Below are positions 1-9,117 of a stretch of DNA of 64,000 bases, piece after piece (the stretch's first letter is position 1; each line of letters begins with the position of its first letter). Origin of the DNA: Emticicia soli (lineage in GTDB: Bacteria > Bacteroidota > Bacteroidia > Cytophagales > Spirosomataceae); contig NZ_JBBEWC010000012.1 in assembly GCF_037860775.1 (NCBI RefSeq), positions 62,001 through 126,000 of the forward strand. The letters run 5' to 3'. Both the position numbers and the translations under genes were made by a program. Below the pieces are notes generated by a model. It searched no databases, was not told the DNA's origin, and saw only the letters and a list, made by a program, of their open reading frames with translations.

Positions 1-1
1 A

Positions 2-1063
2 TCTAACAGGTCTTACTTCCTCAAGTTCTTTGAGGTGTTTTTTATGCTACTGGTTATCATCGGTCTCACGCAGTATTTCGACTTCTTTACTAACTTACTA
101 GGGCAGGTTGTTACCAATGCTAAACTTATCTGGATTGTTTGCGGAGTGCTTCTGGCTTTAAGCGCAGGGCTGGCTTTTATTTGGCATAAGTTTATAAAAA
201 AAACAGACTTGCATCAGTGGTTTCAGCCCATTATTACCTACTATGTAGCGCATCAGATTACTATTTATGGCGCTGCCAAAATACTAAAAACGCAGTTTCA
301 GGTACCTAATTATATCTGGGAAAGTCCGATAGGGGAGCTACACGGATTCTGGCTTACTTGGTCATATTTTGGTTACTCGCCTTCTTTTGCTTTCTTGTTG
401 GGGGCTATTCAGGTAGGGGGGGCTATTCTGCTCATTTTCCGTAAAACACGCCTGCTGGCAACTTTTATTTTGTTGCCGATTATGATAAATATCGATTTTA
501 TCGATTATTTCTATCAAATATCGCCGATGGCTTTTTATAACTCGCTTCATTATACTTTTATCCTGATATTCATTATGTTTCTTGATGTCGATAAACTGGT
601 AGATGCCTTTTTATCGTACAAAGAGTATTTCTATTTTAATAAAAAAACACTTATCTACACACTGGTAAGAATTGTGATAATAGGCGGTGGATTTTTACAT
701 ATTTACCTGCTTAAGAAGAAATATGAGGCTAAATCGGCTCTGATTGGTGTCTGGAAAGTAGACCAACTTACCATGCGTAACCAAACAATTGTTCCGTCGG
801 TAGCTACGGCCGACTCGGTGTGGTCGAAAGTATATTTTGAAGAACACTACGGTGTTTTGTTTAAATACAACCCGGATAAGTTTAATAAAAAGAAAGATTT
901 GTTTGGGCAATATACGGTAGATGAGCCAAAACACATGGCACAAATCAAATTAGAGAATGCCGATATAATGAACCTACATTATCAGATACAAGATAGTACA
1001 ATGGTGATGCGAGGCGTATATAAGAAAGACTCTTTGCTTATGCGGTTGAAGCGATTGAAGTAA
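2..1063 (+). CDS. Membrane protein with C-terminal soluble domain (5' end outside window)
   Basis: The reading frame is open to the left edge of the window, so the true start lies upstream; the first possible start inside is a GTG at 35 but the frame upstream of it codes without a stop. About 353 residues are visible. The first two thirds contain several hydrophobic segments resembling a DoxX-like or related integral membrane protein, and the last 110 residues form a polar, strand-rich domain that could be lipocalin-like. I do not recognise a specific function. Its stop codon abuts the stop of nuoN on the other strand with no gap, so the two transcripts converge. Confidence 0.7.
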   Translation, partial: SNRSYFLKFFEVFFMLLVIIGLTQYFDFFTNLLGQVVTNAKLIWIVCGVLLALSAGLAFIWHKFIKKTDLHQWFQPIITYYVAHQITIYGAAKILKTQFQVPNYIWESPIGELHGFWLTWSYFGYSPSFAFLLGAIQVGGAILLIFRKTRLLATFILLPIMINIDFIDYFYQISPMAFYNSLHYTFILIFIMFLDVDKLVDAFLSYKEYFYFNKKTLIYTLVRIVIIGGGFLHIYLLKKKYEAKSALIGVWKVDQLTMRNQTIVPSVATADSVWSKVYFEEHYGVLFKYNPDKFNKKKDLFGQYTVDEPKHMAQIKLENADIMNLHYQIQDSTMVMRGVYKKDSLLMRLKRLK

Positions 1064-2527
1064 TCAAAGCGTCTCAATCATATTCATGATAATATCTGGT
1101 TTGATAAACAGATAGACCAATAGGCATACAAATATGAGCAGAAATGCTCTTTTCAATAAATCAAGATGATAGCGTTTGGCGCTTCCTTGTGGGTCTTTAA
1201 AAATCATAAAGAACGGGATACGCAGGTAGTAGAAAACCGAAATGGCGGTATTGAGCAAACTGATTATCAAGACAATAAGTAAAAGCTGATTGCCTGAGTA
1301 CTGATAAGATTCCCAAAGGGCGGTAAATATGAGCAGCTTGCCTGTAAAGCCTACCGTTGGTGGGAAACCCACCAGCGCAATCATGATTGTTACGGCAGCC
1401 AAGCCCAAAAATATGTTTTCTTGCCCTAATCCTCGCAGGCTCGATAATTCGTAGCTTTCGGTTTTGAGTGCCAGTAAATCAACAAGCAAGAAGGCCGCCA
1501 GGGTAATAAACAGATAAGTAGCTACATAAAAAATGGCCGACTGCACCCCAAATTGGTTGAGTGCCAGAAGCCCCACAAGCATAAAGCCCGCATGCGCAAT
1601 GGTTGAGTAGCCGAGCATCCGCTTGGTGTTGTTCTGCCACAAGGCCGATAGGTTGCCTATAAACAAAGAGCCTATAATGATAACTGCCAGCAAGAGTCTG
1701 AAATCGACACTTAAACCTCCGAGAAAACGAATCATTACTACAATAACACCTACTTTAGGCGCTATTGATAAAAATGCTACAATAGGCGTAGGCGTGGCTT
1801 CGTAAACATCGGGTGTCCAGCTATGAAATGGTGCTGCCGAGAGTTTAAACAATAAGCCACCGATTGTCATAAAAGCTGCTACATTTGCCACCCACGAAGG
1901 ATTCTGACCCAGAAAAGTAGCAAACTCCTGCCCTGCAAAGTTCAGCGTGCCTGTCATGCCATAGAGCAACGAAATACCATAGAGCATCACGGCCGAGCTT
2001 GTAGCTCCTGTAAGCAGGTATTTGATACCAGCCTCGGCATTATTCTTTGTCTTATTGATGGCTACCAGTATATAAGAACAAATAGAAACCATCTCGAGCG
2101 CAATGTAGAGCATCAGCAGGTGGGTTGTCATGGTCATAACAAACAAACCTAAGATTAATGCCAGAAAAATAACATAGAACTCGCCCACTACTTTGTAGCC
2201 GATAATCCATAAGTGAAGAATTACCAGAATAGCCGAAGTGGTGATGATTAGTTTAAAGAATATGCTGAGTTTATCGAGATAAAGCAGGTTATTGAACAAA
2301 ACCACCCCCGAATTGAAGTACTGGTCGAGAAAATTCAGAAACACATAAAATACAAAGCCGATGGTAATGAGTATGCTGATAGTAAACGTATTGTACAGAT
2401 TGTGGCTTTGCTGATTTTTTTTTGTGAAAGCAACAATTGTAACAATAATTAAGAATATACCTGCAAAAACCAACTCGGGCAATAAAAGCCTTGTGCTGAA
2501 TAAAATATGTGAGAGTTTTTCGAGCAT
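1064..2527 (-). CDS. nuoN: NADH-quinone oxidoreductase subunit N
   Basis: Antiporter-like membrane subunit of respiratory complex I, which couples NADH oxidation and quinone reduction to proton export across the inner membrane. The 487-residue product is almost entirely hydrophobic with about 14 predicted helices. It carries the family hallmarks of the Proton_antipo_M domain: a glutamate near residue 145 (LEMVSICSY), and the K228/H235 region (LFKLSAAPFHSWTPD). Length is normal for NuoN. It is the third gene of the nuoL-nuoM-nuoN run, 58 bp after nuoM. Identification is firm. Confidence 0.95.
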   Translation of the reverse strand: MLEKLSHILFSTRLLLPELVFAGIFLIIVTIVAFTKKNQQSHNLYNTFTISILITIGFVFYVFLNFLDQYFNSGVVLFNNLLYLDKLSIFFKLIITTSAILVILHLWIIGYKVVGEFYVIFLALILGLFVMTMTTHLLMLYIALEMVSICSYILVAINKTKNNAEAGIKYLLTGATSSAVMLYGISLLYGMTGTLNFAGQEFATFLGQNPSWVANVAAFMTIGGLLFKLSAAPFHSWTPDVYEATPTPIVAFLSIAPKVGVIVVMIRFLGGLSVDFRLLLAVIIIGSLFIGNLSALWQNNTKRMLGYSTIAHAGFMLVGLLALNQFGVQSAIFYVATYLFITLAAFLLVDLLALKTESYELSSLRGLGQENIFLGLAAVTIMIALVGFPPTVGFTGKLLIFTALWESYQYSGNQLLLIVLIISLLNTAISVFYYLRIPFFMIFKDPQGSAKRYHLDLLKRAFLLIFVCLLVYLFIKPDIIMNMIETL

Positions 2528-2585
2528 TACCTGTATTATCTGCTAATGGTGGCTTGTTGGGCTGCCATCAGGAATCAATGTTCGT

Positions 2586-4163
2586 TTAAAATTTTTGTAA
2601 AAATACTTTTACGCTTGCGTCGCTGAGTTCGAAAAGCAGACCCGGGAAAACCCCGAATATGATAGCCAAAACAGCCAAACCATAAAGCATTATGATTTCT
2701 CGTAGGTCGAGGTCTTTCATGTGTTGCTCGTGGTTGCGGTTTACCCAGAATTTACCAAAGAACATTTTTTGCAATGTCCAGAGGAAATACCCTGCCGATA
2801 GCACCAAACCCAGCATAGCCAGCATAGGCACCCAGTCGGGTAAAATAGTTGATTGGAAACCACCCATCAGCGTGAAAAACTCACCTATAAAACCCGGTAG
2901 CGACGGTAAGCCTAAACCACCAAAGAAAGCAATTGTAACGGCTACTGTATAAAGCGGCATTTTTGATGCCAGACCTCTGAAATTATCAATCAAGCGGTTA
3001 TGGGTTCGGTCGTAAATTACCCCAGCAATCAGGAAGAGCATGGCCGATAAAATACCGTGCCCAAACATCTGATAAATTGCACCATTAACACCCTCGGCCG
3101 TGATAGACGATAAGCCTAATAACACAAAGCCCATGTGCGAAACCGACGAATAGGCTATCATTTTCTTTAAGTCTTCTTGTGCCAAGGCATTGAAAGCCCC
3201 ATAGATGATAGACAGCACGCCTGCGCCGGCTACAATATAAGTACACTCAAGGGCCATATCAGGGAAGAAGCCATAGGCGATTCGGATAAAACCGTAAGCA
3301 CCTATTTTAAGCAATATACCTGCCAGTATTACCGATACAGGGGTTGGAGCTTCTACGTGGGCATCGGGTAGCCATGTGTGCAATGGCACAACAGGCAATT
3401 TAATACCAAAACCTATCAGCAATAAAATAAAGGCAAACATACGGGCCGAAATACCAAAAATCTGTTGGGTGCTATCGGGCGATAGTAATGAACCAGGAAT
3501 ATAATTTTTGAAGTCGGCCAGGAATCTGAAATCGAAAGTATGTACAACTGTGCCTAATTCTTGCGAAAAGAAAGTATCATTGACCGACATAGCTAGGCCA
3601 ATCATCACAATCAGAATAAAAACAGAGCCGACAAACGTATAAATGAAAAACTTAATGGCTGAATATTCTCTGCGCTCGCCACCCCAGATACCTATCAGGA
3701 AGTACATAGGCAAGAGCATGAACTCAAAGAAGATAAAGAACAAGAAGAAATCGAGTGCAACAAAACAGCCTATTACTGTGCCCGAAAGCAACAGAAATAG
3801 CGAGTGATAGGCTTTTGGCCGATGCTCAATAGTAAACGAGGCAATAGACCCCACCAGAAACACAATGCCAGAAAGCAGCACCATAGCCATATTGATACCA
3901 TCGACACCCAGAATGTAATCGATAGACAAAATGCCCAGATTGCCGAGCCCAAGCCTTATCCATTCGTATTGTTCTACAAACTGAAAGGAAGTCAGCTTGC
4001 GGTCGAAAGTATTATAGAGGGTAAAAATGTTTAAAATATTGATAACGCTTACTAGCAGAGAAATCCATTTGAACGAATCTTTGTAAGCATTTGGCAATAA
4101 CAACACCAATGCTGCCGCAATAATCGGAAGGAAAATAAGTGTTGAAAGTAAAATATTATTCAT
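2586..4163 (-). CDS. nuoM: NADH-quinone oxidoreductase subunit M
   Basis: Second antiporter-like subunit of complex I in the inner membrane. The 525-residue sequence shows the NuoM signatures: the conserved glutamate segment FEFMLLPMYFLIG in the fifth-helix region, LHTWLPDAHVEAPTPVS in the discontinuous helix, and the lysine-bearing LLKIGAYGF stretch. Length is typical of Bacteroidota NuoM. It lies 32 bp downstream of nuoL and 58 bp upstream of nuoN on the same strand, so the three are very probably co-transcribed. Confidence 0.95.
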   Translation of the reverse strand: MNNILLSTLIFLPIIAAALVLLLPNAYKDSFKWISLLVSVINILNIFTLYNTFDRKLTSFQFVEQYEWIRLGLGNLGILSIDYILGVDGINMAMVLLSGIVFLVGSIASFTIEHRPKAYHSLFLLLSGTVIGCFVALDFFLFFIFFEFMLLPMYFLIGIWGGERREYSAIKFFIYTFVGSVFILIVMIGLAMSVNDTFFSQELGTVVHTFDFRFLADFKNYIPGSLLSPDSTQQIFGISARMFAFILLLIGFGIKLPVVPLHTWLPDAHVEAPTPVSVILAGILLKIGAYGFIRIAYGFFPDMALECTYIVAGAGVLSIIYGAFNALAQEDLKKMIAYSSVSHMGFVLLGLSSITAEGVNGAIYQMFGHGILSAMLFLIAGVIYDRTHNRLIDNFRGLASKMPLYTVAVTIAFFGGLGLPSLPGFIGEFFTLMGGFQSTILPDWVPMLAMLGLVLSAGYFLWTLQKMFFGKFWVNRNHEQHMKDLDLREIIMLYGLAVLAIIFGVFPGLLFELSDASVKVFLQKF

Positions 4164-4195
4164 GCCACGATTCTCAAAAAGAGCATTTGTTTAGG

Positions 4196-6256
4196 TTATA
4201 CGATTAATAAGACTATGATTAAAACCAGACACACAAAAATAGTGATGATGTAGGTCTGGGCTTTGCCATTTTGTATTTGTCGGGTATAATGCCCGGCTCT
4301 ATAAGTAAGGTTTGCTACAAAGTTTACAGTGCCATCAACAATGTTGCGCTCTATCCAACTCATAACAACCGAAATACCCAGAAACAGGCGCGCCATCAGG
4401 TTTACGAATCCATCAATTACTACACTATCGAATGTATGTAAAACAGGGCTTATCCATACCATTGGGTTTACAATTACGAGCTGGTATAGCTCGCTCAGGT
4501 AAAAATTATGAAACACCAGGCGGGCAATAAAGCCATCAGGCTGGGTTTTGTATTTATCTAATTGGTTGCTTTCTTCTTTTGTGTAAATATAACCCAGTAA
4601 TACGCCATTGAGCGATACCAGAATGGCTACGTAGGCTATCCAATGGTAGTTTTTAGATTCATGCGGAAAAATATCAAAAAACCAACTGCTTTCGGCATAA
4701 AACGGGTTTACCGAGAAAATAAAACCAATTGAAGCAAAGGCCATCACGATAACCGATAGTTCCATAGGGCCAATTACTGATAGTGCTTCGTAAAAAGACT
4801 CTACCGTAAGTTTGTCGTCTTCGTTGTTATCATCTTCTACTTTTACAATGCCCTCAATGCGCTTGGCTACGTTTCTATAAAAACTCACCGCACCCGACGA
4901 AATAAGTCCGAGCGGATTGTCTTCTCGTTCCAGAAACACCAGATATACTTGGCGCATCATATAATAGGCACCCATGCCCGATACAACCAGACAAGCCGCC
5001 GGAACAATGAAGTAAAACTGCGAAGGCTGATTGGCCGCCCACTCGAAAGCAGCAACAATAATGGCATCTTTCGACAAGAAACCCGAAAATAGTGGAATAC
5101 CCGCCAAAGCTGCCGCACAAATGGTATAGCAATAAAAAATAATTGGTATTTGCCTGCGCAGATTACCCATGTGGCGCATATCCTGTTGGTGGTGCGTGTA
5201 ATGAATAACTGCTCCTGCCGAGAGAAACAAACCAGCCTTGAAAAATGCGTGTGTTACCAAATGGAAAAGGGCTGCATTTACTGCGCCTATGCCAAGGCTT
5301 ATTACCATAAGCCCTAGCTGCGAAATGGTAGAATAGGCCAGTAGTTTTTTAATATCGTATTGGTTGAGTGCCGAACAAGCACCAAAGAAAGCCGTGAGTG
5401 TACCTACTACCGCCATAACCATAAGGGCATCGGGCGATAGAATAGGGTAGATGCGAGCCATCAGGAAAATACCTGCCGCCACCATTGTAGCTGCATGGAT
5501 TAAGGCCGAAACAGGGGTTGGGCCTTCCATGGCATCAGGTAGCCATATTTGTAAAGGTAATTGTGCCGATTTGGCTATACAACCACAGAAAATGAGCAAG
5601 CCCATCGTGGTTAATACTGGTGTATTAAGCGCCGCTGCCGGAATCAACCTGGCTTTTTCGGTAATCGCCAGAATATCAAAAGTGCCGAAATAGCGGTAAA
5701 CCAGAAAAATACCAATCAGAAAACCTATATCTCCAACCCGATTGACCAAAAAAGCTTTTTTGGCGGCATTGGTAGCCGATTGTTTTTCGTACCAGAAGCC
5801 TATCAGCAAATAAGAACACGTACCCACCAACTCCCAGAAAATGTAAATCATGAGCAGGTTGCCTGATACTACAATGCCTATCATTGCCAATACAAAAAGG
5901 TTGATGTAGGCATAATATCGCCCGAAACTCGGGTCGCCGGCCATGTATTTCAAAGAGAAAACCTGTACCCATAGTGCAATAAACTGCACCAGAAAATACA
6001 TCAGAAAGGTAAGGTCGTTGAAAATAATATCGATTGAAATACGGGTATCGCCAATGTAGAACCAGTCGTAGTGAATTACTTCACCCATAATATCGCTGAT
6101 ACGAATACCCATCGAAAACAGCACACCTATAACATTGAGCGTTATTGATAGCATCCCTACAGATTGTTCGCTCAAAGAATTCCGTTTAAATAATAAAAAC
6201 GAGAATCCCACTAAGTACAATAATAGGTTAATCAGTATAACTTGCTCGGCAGACAT
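4196..6256 (-). CDS. nuoL: NADH-quinone oxidoreductase subunit L
   Basis: Distal proton-channel subunit of complex I. The 686-residue product has the expected features of NuoL: FWELVGTCSYLLIGFW, the IWLPDAMEGPTPVSALIH motif, and a long C-terminal region containing a charged insert around residues 440-470 followed by the amphipathic lateral-helix region and a final transmembrane helix. It heads the nuoLMN run. No nuoK or nuoJ precedes it: the next gene upstream is a divergent cytochrome c, so the remaining nuo genes must lie elsewhere. Confidence 0.95.
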   Translation of the reverse strand: MSAEQVILINLLLYLVGFSFLLFKRNSLSEQSVGMLSITLNVIGVLFSMGIRISDIMGEVIHYDWFYIGDTRISIDIIFNDLTFLMYFLVQFIALWVQVFSLKYMAGDPSFGRYYAYINLFVLAMIGIVVSGNLLMIYIFWELVGTCSYLLIGFWYEKQSATNAAKKAFLVNRVGDIGFLIGIFLVYRYFGTFDILAITEKARLIPAAALNTPVLTTMGLLIFCGCIAKSAQLPLQIWLPDAMEGPTPVSALIHAATMVAAGIFLMARIYPILSPDALMVMAVVGTLTAFFGACSALNQYDIKKLLAYSTISQLGLMVISLGIGAVNAALFHLVTHAFFKAGLFLSAGAVIHYTHHQQDMRHMGNLRRQIPIIFYCYTICAAALAGIPLFSGFLSKDAIIVAAFEWAANQPSQFYFIVPAACLVVSGMGAYYMMRQVYLVFLEREDNPLGLISSGAVSFYRNVAKRIEGIVKVEDDNNEDDKLTVESFYEALSVIGPMELSVIVMAFASIGFIFSVNPFYAESSWFFDIFPHESKNYHWIAYVAILVSLNGVLLGYIYTKEESNQLDKYKTQPDGFIARLVFHNFYLSELYQLVIVNPMVWISPVLHTFDSVVIDGFVNLMARLFLGISVVMSWIERNIVDGTVNFVANLTYRAGHYTRQIQNGKAQTYIITIFVCLVLIIVLLIV

Positions 6257-6399
6257 TCAGATAAAGGGGTATTTTTGCAAATATCTTACCTAATGAGTTA
6301 TAAAGCAAAGATGCAGCACAAATTTGTCTTTAATTTTTATAAATCGGAAGCACTAATTGCCTTGAAAGCTTGTTGTTTAATTAACAAACCACTCATACA

Positions 6400-6888
6400 A
6401 TGGACGTACAAAAAACGATAATCAGGGTTTTGGAACTCTTCCGAATGCTTGCCATTCTCTATGGCATTTCATTGGTAATTTTTGTAGCAAGTGCTTTTTA
6501 TTATTTCAAGCAAGATAAACCACCTCAGCAAAATTCTACTGCAACTGTTGTTAATCCTTCTGAAACCAAAAGCGTTCAATTTTCTGAAACTGCCCTTAAA
6601 GGTAAAAGTTTATTTACCGAGAGCTGTGCGCAATGCCATACAACTACCGATGAGGTTGTAGTAGGGCCGGGGCTGAAAGGCATACAGGAGCGTAGGCAAT
6701 TAAAATGGCTGAGAGACTGGATACGTAATTCGCCAAAAGTGATTGCAAGTGGCGATAAATATGCGGTTGAGTTATTTAATAAATACAACAAAACTGCGAT
6801 GACTACTTTTACGAACTATACCGACGAGGACATTGATTCGATTCTGAAATATATTGCGGAAGCAAACGGAGAAGTAGCAGTGCCTTAA
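6400..6888 (+). CDS. Membrane-anchored c-type cytochrome
   Basis: A single-heme cytochrome c with an N-terminal membrane anchor. Residues 12-34 form one hydrophobic helix, followed by a proline/glutamine-rich linker to about residue 60 and a class I cytochrome c domain. Heme attachment is at C76-A-Q-C79-H80, and M134 in a KTAMTTF context is the probable axial ligand. The domain should face the periplasm. It is divergent from nuoL with about 140 bp between them, which fits a role in electron transport, although the specific partner cannot be told. Family call firm, function general. Confidence 0.85.
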   Translation: MDVQKTIIRVLELFRMLAILYGISLVIFVASAFYYFKQDKPPQQNSTATVVNPSETKSVQFSETALKGKSLFTESCAQCHTTTDEVVVGPGLKGIQERRQLKWLRDWIRNSPKVIASGDKYAVELFNKYNKTAMTTFTNYTDEDIDSILKYIAEANGEVAVP

Positions 6889-7021
6889 AGTGATTGGGAA
6901 TTTTTAATTTATTAATAAGTCGACAAGTAAATTTGCCGGAGGAAAATACTATTTTTGGCTTGTGGATTTTTGGGGGATGGATTAGGGTAGAATTTTAGGT
7001 TTTCAGGAAAAATGGGTTTCT

Positions 7022-7149
7022 CGTAGAGACGACATGCTGGCGTCTCCGAGGGTCTATAAAAATCAGAAATCTATCTAGTAGGTTATGTTCCTCAAATAAC
7101 ATTTTGGGGATTTCATAGACCAATGAGACGCCAGCATGTCGTCTCTACG
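7022..7149. repeat. Palindromic repeat pair, GTAGAGACG family, copy 1
   Basis: Two perfectly complementary 25-base arms lie at 7022-7046 and 7125-7149, separated by 78 bases. Each arm begins CGTAGAGACGACATG or its complement, and each is internally symmetric at its ends (GAGACG...CGTCTC). Related GTAGAG palindromes occur at 26940-26980 and 49853-49990. The element lies between the cytochrome c and VOC genes and could fold into a long hairpin in RNA. Confidence 0.8.
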
Positions 7150-7269
7150 AAGCGGTATTTTATTTTAGAAATATTTATTAAAATCCTCGTTCACCGACAA
7201 AAAACACTAGGAAAAATAATCACCGCAGCGGCGGCCACTCATTCACTAAATCACAAATCACTCAATTTT

Positions 7270-7644
7270 ATGAAATCTCCTCTTCTGGGTCTCAGAACAA
7301 CAATTTACAAGGTAAGCGATATGGCACAGGCTAAAGCATGGTATAGCGATGCATTTGGCATTGAAGCCTATTTTGATGAGCCTTTTTATATAGGCTTTAA
7401 TGTAGGCGGCTACGAACTAGGCTTGCAACCAGACGAAAAAAACGAGGGCAAAACCGATGGCGTAATTACCTACTGGGGTGTTGACGATGTGGCACAAACC
7501 ATTAATCACCTCATAGAAAAAGGCGCTACAATATATGAAGAGCCAACCGAAGTAGGTGGCGGCATAATAGTAGGCGCAGTAAAAGACTTATGGGGCAATG
7601 TGGTAGGTGTTATCTACAACCCTCATTTTCAATTGGCCGGGTAA
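7270..7644 (+). CDS. VOC (glyoxalase/bleomycin-resistance fold) family protein
   Basis: A 124-residue single-domain protein of the vicinal oxygen chelate superfamily. It opens with LRTTIYKVSDMAQAKAWYSDAFG and ends with VKDLWGNVVGVIYNP, both typical of glyoxalase-like proteins. Substrate and metal ligands cannot be assigned. I start it at the ATG at 7270 and not at 7123, because the extra upstream frame runs through a repeat arm and does not resemble the family. Its last 16 bases overlap the end of the convergent YhhN-like gene. Confidence 0.85.
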   Translation: MKSPLLGLRTTIYKVSDMAQAKAWYSDAFGIEAYFDEPFYIGFNVGGYELGLQPDEKNEGKTDGVITYWGVDDVAQTINHLIEKGATIYEEPTEVGGGIIVGAVKDLWGNVVGVIYNPHFQLAG

Positions 7645-8297
7645 AAATTCTTAAAAGTTTTGATAACACCCATAAACGTAGCATATTGCGCAAAGCCATA
7701 AAATACCTTGTTGATTACGGCATCGTAAGGCACTTTTATCACAAACGAGAAATAGGCCTCGCACACAGTAACCAAGGTAAATGCCAGTGAGCCTGCTATA
7801 AACCATTGATAACTACTCTTGTTGGTTTTACGGAGTAATGCCGTAATATAAAGCAAAGACAGAAAAACCATATAGATGATTGATGAAAAAAAGAAGCCCG
7901 AAGGTAGCCTTGAAAATATAATAAGAAAAGGAGAAATAAGAAGCAGTAAATTAAGGCTCACTTTGGCTAGTTCTTTTGTGGTGCCCGTAAAAACGGTCTC
8001 TTTCCGAACGGTAGCTATGTAGAAAGAGAAACTAAGCATATAAAAAATGAGCGATATAGCCTTAGCGGTTTCGGTTCTGAACTCAAATGTAATATCTCCA
8101 ACGGCAGCAAGTAGTAAGCCTAATGAGTAAGTATAATCTTTAAGTTTGTATTCGCCTCGGCGGCGCGCGTAATAAAAAGCGAGCAGACAAAGAGCCGGAA
8201 AGGCACTGGCAAAGCCAAGCCAATCTTTATGGAACGTGTATGCTATGGCATCTATTAAACAACAGAGCACATAGATTAATTTTAGTGTAGATGGCAT
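7629..8297 (-). CDS. YhhN family membrane protein (lysoplasmalogenase-like)
   Basis: A 222-residue inner-membrane protein with about eight hydrophobic segments. The pattern, including AVGDITFEF near the middle, matches the YhhN/TMEM86 family, some members of which hydrolyse the vinyl-ether bond of lysoplasmalogens. Whether this bacterium makes plasmalogens cannot be told from the window, so the enzymatic role is uncertain. It overlaps the convergent VOC gene by 16 bases and is not in an operon. Confidence 0.75.
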   Translation of the reverse strand: MPSTLKLIYVLCCLIDAIAYTFHKDWLGFASAFPALCLLAFYYARRRGEYKLKDYTYSLGLLLAAVGDITFEFRTETAKAISLIFYMLSFSFYIATVRKETVFTGTTKELAKVSLNLLLLISPFLIIFSRLPSGFFFSSIIYMVFLSLLYITALLRKTNKSSYQWFIAGSLAFTLVTVCEAYFSFVIKVPYDAVINKVFYGFAQYATFMGVIKTFKNFYPAN

Positions 8298-8487
8298 TTG
8301 GGAATGGACATTACGTAATTTTTACAAAATTATCGCTTTTTTAAATAATTTTAAAATACAAAAGTTAAGTGATACTCTAATAATTTTTATTACAACATTA
8401 GTGCCACAAATTTGTTTACTTTTAAAGCTGATTAAGTAGGAAAAACTTCTACAAAATCTATTTTGAACATCTAAAAAATTCAACAAA

Positions 8488-8898
8488 ATGAAAAGAAATG
8501 CAACAGCCGTTTGGCAAGGAACAGGCAAAGAAGGTAAAGGACACCTTAGCACGCAAAGTACAGTTTTGAATCAGACTCAATATTCGTTTAATTCTCGTTT
8601 TGAAGACGGTGTGGGTACAAACCCTGAAGAATTGGTGGCAGCAGCACACGCAGGCTGTTTTACTATGAAACTGAGCTTTAACCTGTCGGGTGCCGGATTT
8701 ACGCCTGAAAACCTTGAAACCAAATGCGATATTACGTTTGAAAACGGCGAGATTACGCTTTCGCACCTGACCCTGACAGCCAAAGTGCCTGAGATTTCGA
8801 AAGAGAAATTTGATGAACTGGTAGCAGATGCAGAGAAAAACTGCCCAATCTCTAAATTGTTGAATACCAAAATAACTGTTGATGCTACTTTGGCGTAA
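8488..8898 (+). CDS. osmC: OsmC/Ohr family peroxiredoxin, OsmC subgroup
   Basis: Thiol-dependent peroxidase that reduces organic hydroperoxides in the cytoplasm. The 136-residue sequence contains both family cysteines: C57 in AAAHAGCFTM and C119 in AEKNCPISK. The spacing and the NPEELVAAAHAGCF motif are characteristic of OsmC. The gene stands alone with about 190 bp of upstream sequence, and a MITE-like repeat begins 18 bases after its stop. Assignment to OsmC and not Ohr rests on the motif around the first cysteine. Confidence 0.9.
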   Translation: MKRNATAVWQGTGKEGKGHLSTQSTVLNQTQYSFNSRFEDGVGTNPEELVAAAHAGCFTMKLSFNLSGAGFTPENLETKCDITFENGEITLSHLTLTAKVPEISKEKFDELVADAEKNCPISKLLNTKITVDATLA

Positions 8899-8915
8899 AT
8901 AGTGATGATAAAGAA

Positions 8916-9112
8916 GAGGCTGTCTTAAAAGTTTTCTATACCAAATAATATTTGGAAAAGACCCCACCCTAACCCTCCCCAACAATGGGGAGGGGACAAA
9001 AGAGCCCCTCTCCCCACAGTTGGGGAGAGGGACGGTCGGCCGCTGCCGTTGGGGTGTGGGGTTGAAGCTTTGCCAAATAATATTTTGTGTAGTTTTCTTT
9101 TGAGACAGCCTC
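8916..9112. mobile_element. MITE-like element, GAGGCTGTCT family, copy A
   Basis: A 197-bp non-coding element with terminal inverted repeats GAGGCTGTCTTAAAAG (8916-8931) and its near-complement CTTTTGAGACAGCCTC (9097-9112). Just inside lie CCAAATAATATTTGG-like sequences, and the centre holds two GC-rich hairpins (CCCCTCCCC...GGGGAGGGG types). A second full copy in opposite orientation is at 26662-26841, and core-only relatives are at 31293 and 57261. No transposase and no convincing target duplication are visible. It fills the gap between osmC and the convergent heme-protein gene and may act as a terminator. Confidence 0.75.
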
Positions 9113-9117
9113 TTGTT

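Noticed and set aside
7123..7269. N-terminal extension of the VOC protein
   Set aside because: These 49 codons translate a palindrome arm and a low-complexity leader; the family starts at the ATG at 7270.
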